From Caulobacterales bacterium (GTDB lineage: Bacteria > Pseudomonadota > Alphaproteobacteria > Caulobacterales > Caulobacteraceae): a DNA stretch of 7,291 nt. The position numbers and the translations under genes are program-made. Within the stretch, counting starts at the first letter, position 1. Each line of letters begins with the position of its first letter. A model generated the notes under the pieces. It was given only the letters and a program-made list of their open reading frames with translations. It did no database searches and was not told where the DNA came from. Of this stretch, positions 6,637 to 7,291 are shown in pieces. The stretch covers positions 1 through 7,291 of the forward strand of contig CANKEA010000057.1 in the NCBI GenBank assembly GCA_947480815.1. Reading direction: 5' to 3'.

Positions 6637-7119
6637 ATGAATATCCTGGAATGGCTTGTGACAACCCCGATTGCCACGTGGGTTACGACGTCGGCATACG
6701 GTTACTATATCTGCCTCTCCGGGCACGCGATCGGTATGGCGGTCGTGGCCGGAACAATGTTGATGGCCGCGCTGCGCGTGCTCGGATTTTCTCGCCACAC
6801 CCCACTGAGCATGTTCGATCGGCTGTTTAAGATCGCCTGGGCCGGATTCGCGCTGAACCTAGTCACGGGCGTGATGCTGTTCGCGGCCAACGCTAAGAAC
6901 CTGAGCGCAAACCTCGCCTTCCTTTTAAAGCTGGGCTTCATCGCCGTTGGCGGGCTGGCGGTCTACTTCTTGTGGCGCGCGGTTAAATCGGACGACAGGC
7001 TGCAAGACGGCGAACAGTCCGCCACGCTCTCGACCAAGCTGCTGGCCATCATGACACTGGGCTGCTGGGTGGCCGCAATCGTCGCCGGACGCATCATCGG
7101 CTACACGATCTCCTATTGA
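6637..7119 (+). CDS. Four-helix membrane protein, DUF6644-like
   Basis: Seen: 160 residues with four hydrophobic segments (about 23-49, 63-85, 93-114, 133-157). There is no cleavable signal. His30 sits in the first helix within SGHAIGMAVVAGTM (28-41), followed by the LRVLGF turn (46-51). The C-terminus is AGRIIGYTISY (150-160). The layout (short amphipathic start, HxIG in helix 1, LRxLG after it, AGRxxxY near the end) is like the uncharacterised inner-membrane family I know as DUF6644; I could not verify the assignment. The ATG has GAGGGCGAG directly upstream. It lies 87 bp after the DUF6152 gene and 40 bp before a related partial gene, so the three probably form one transcript. Function unknown; the helix-1 histidine could bind haem or metal, which is inference only. 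Confidence 0.8.
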   Translation: MNILEWLVTTPIATWVTTSAYGYYICLSGHAIGMAVVAGTMLMAALRVLGFSRHTPLSMFDRLFKIAWAGFALNLVTGVMLFAANAKNLSANLAFLLKLGFIAVGGLAVYFLWRAVKSDDRLQDGEQSATLSTKLLAIMTLGCWVAAIVAGRIIGYTISY

Positions 7120-7147
7120 TGTTAACCTCAAAAACGCACGACGCGAC

Positions 7148-7151
7148 AAGG
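7148..7151 (+). promoter_or_regulatory. Ribosome binding site for the GTG start of the partial membrane protein gene
   Basis: AAGG lies 8 nt before GTG at 7160-7162. Together with the open frame to the window end and similarity to the preceding gene, it supports the GTG start. Confidence 0.5.
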
Positions 7152-7159
7152 TTCGGCCT

Positions 7160-7291
7160 GTGAACGAAGTTCAAATCCTCACCCTGATCCATGATTCCTG
7201 GCTCGGGGAAGTGTCCCGCAGCGTCAAATGGCTATTTCCTACGTTCGAGACCCTGCATTTCATCGGCCTGACCACCCTGATTGGGGCGATG
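7160..7291 (+). CDS. Second DUF6644-like membrane protein, 5' part only (cut by window end)
   Basis: Seen: 44 codons open to the last base, starting at GTG with an AAGG site 8 nt upstream. Residues 30-44 read ETLHFIGLTTLIGAM. This aligns with SGHAIGMAVVAGTM of the preceding gene: the His, Ile, Gly, second Gly and Met fall at the same spacing (H-x-I-G-[ML]-x-x-[VL]-[AI]-G-[TA]-M). The histidine is His33, again at the start of the first predicted helix. The two neighbours therefore look like paralogues, perhaps subunits of one membrane complex. Only about a quarter of the expected length (about 160) is present, so total length and the later helices cannot be judged. Confidence 0.7.
   Translation, partial: MNEVQILTLIHDSWLGEVSRSVKWLFPTFETLHFIGLTTLIGAM

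Noticed and set aside
6257..6640. 127-codon frame overlapping the DUF6152 gene in another frame
   Set aside because: Arg/Ser-rich composition typical of a shifted frame; the DUF6152 frame has a signal peptide, motifs and a ribosome site.
1..7291. Mobile element, CRISPR array, tRNA or rRNA
   Set aside because: No transposase motif, terminal repeats, regularly spaced repeats, cloverleaf or rRNA-like sequence was seen; the lone RusA-like gene is not enough to call a prophage.

Overview
The window looks like chromosomal DNA from a GC-rich alphaproteobacterium. A Caulobacterales or Sphingomonadales relative is my best guess from the gene families and compact operons, but nothing in the sequence fixes the taxon. 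I see eight protein-coding genes (seven complete, one cut by the right edge). I see no tRNA, rRNA, CRISPR array, transposase or phage structural gene. Four of the eight starts are non-ATG (two TTG, two GTG).

Left block (69-2627): an exported serine hydrolase of the beta-lactamase/penicillin-binding-protein fold with a C-terminal membrane domain faces a small RusA-like Holliday-junction nuclease gene tail to tail. The hydrolase keeps its YSN and GHDG motifs, but the catalytic lysine of SxxK reads as glutamate.

Middle block (2677-4234): a tight two-gene operon encodes MsrP (Tat-exported molybdenum enzyme) and MsrQ (haem-binding membrane partner). This pair repairs oxidised methionines in periplasmic proteins with electrons from the respiratory chain.

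Right block (4256-7291): a divergent cassette of poorly characterised envelope genes. Leftward runs a 559-residue exported two-part protein whose C-terminal half belongs to a widespread family with a GHWDGDT signature. Rightward run a small exported DUF6152-type protein predicted to begin with His-His-Ser after signal removal, then two tandem related membrane proteins (DUF6644-like), the second truncated by the window end. The 230-bp spacer between the two arms holds an inverted repeat and three copies of GATGACC, a candidate operator. All members are exported or membrane proteins and several have conserved-looking histidines, so a periplasmic metal or redox function is a reasonable but unproven hypothesis. 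This cassette is the best candidate for an undescribed system here.
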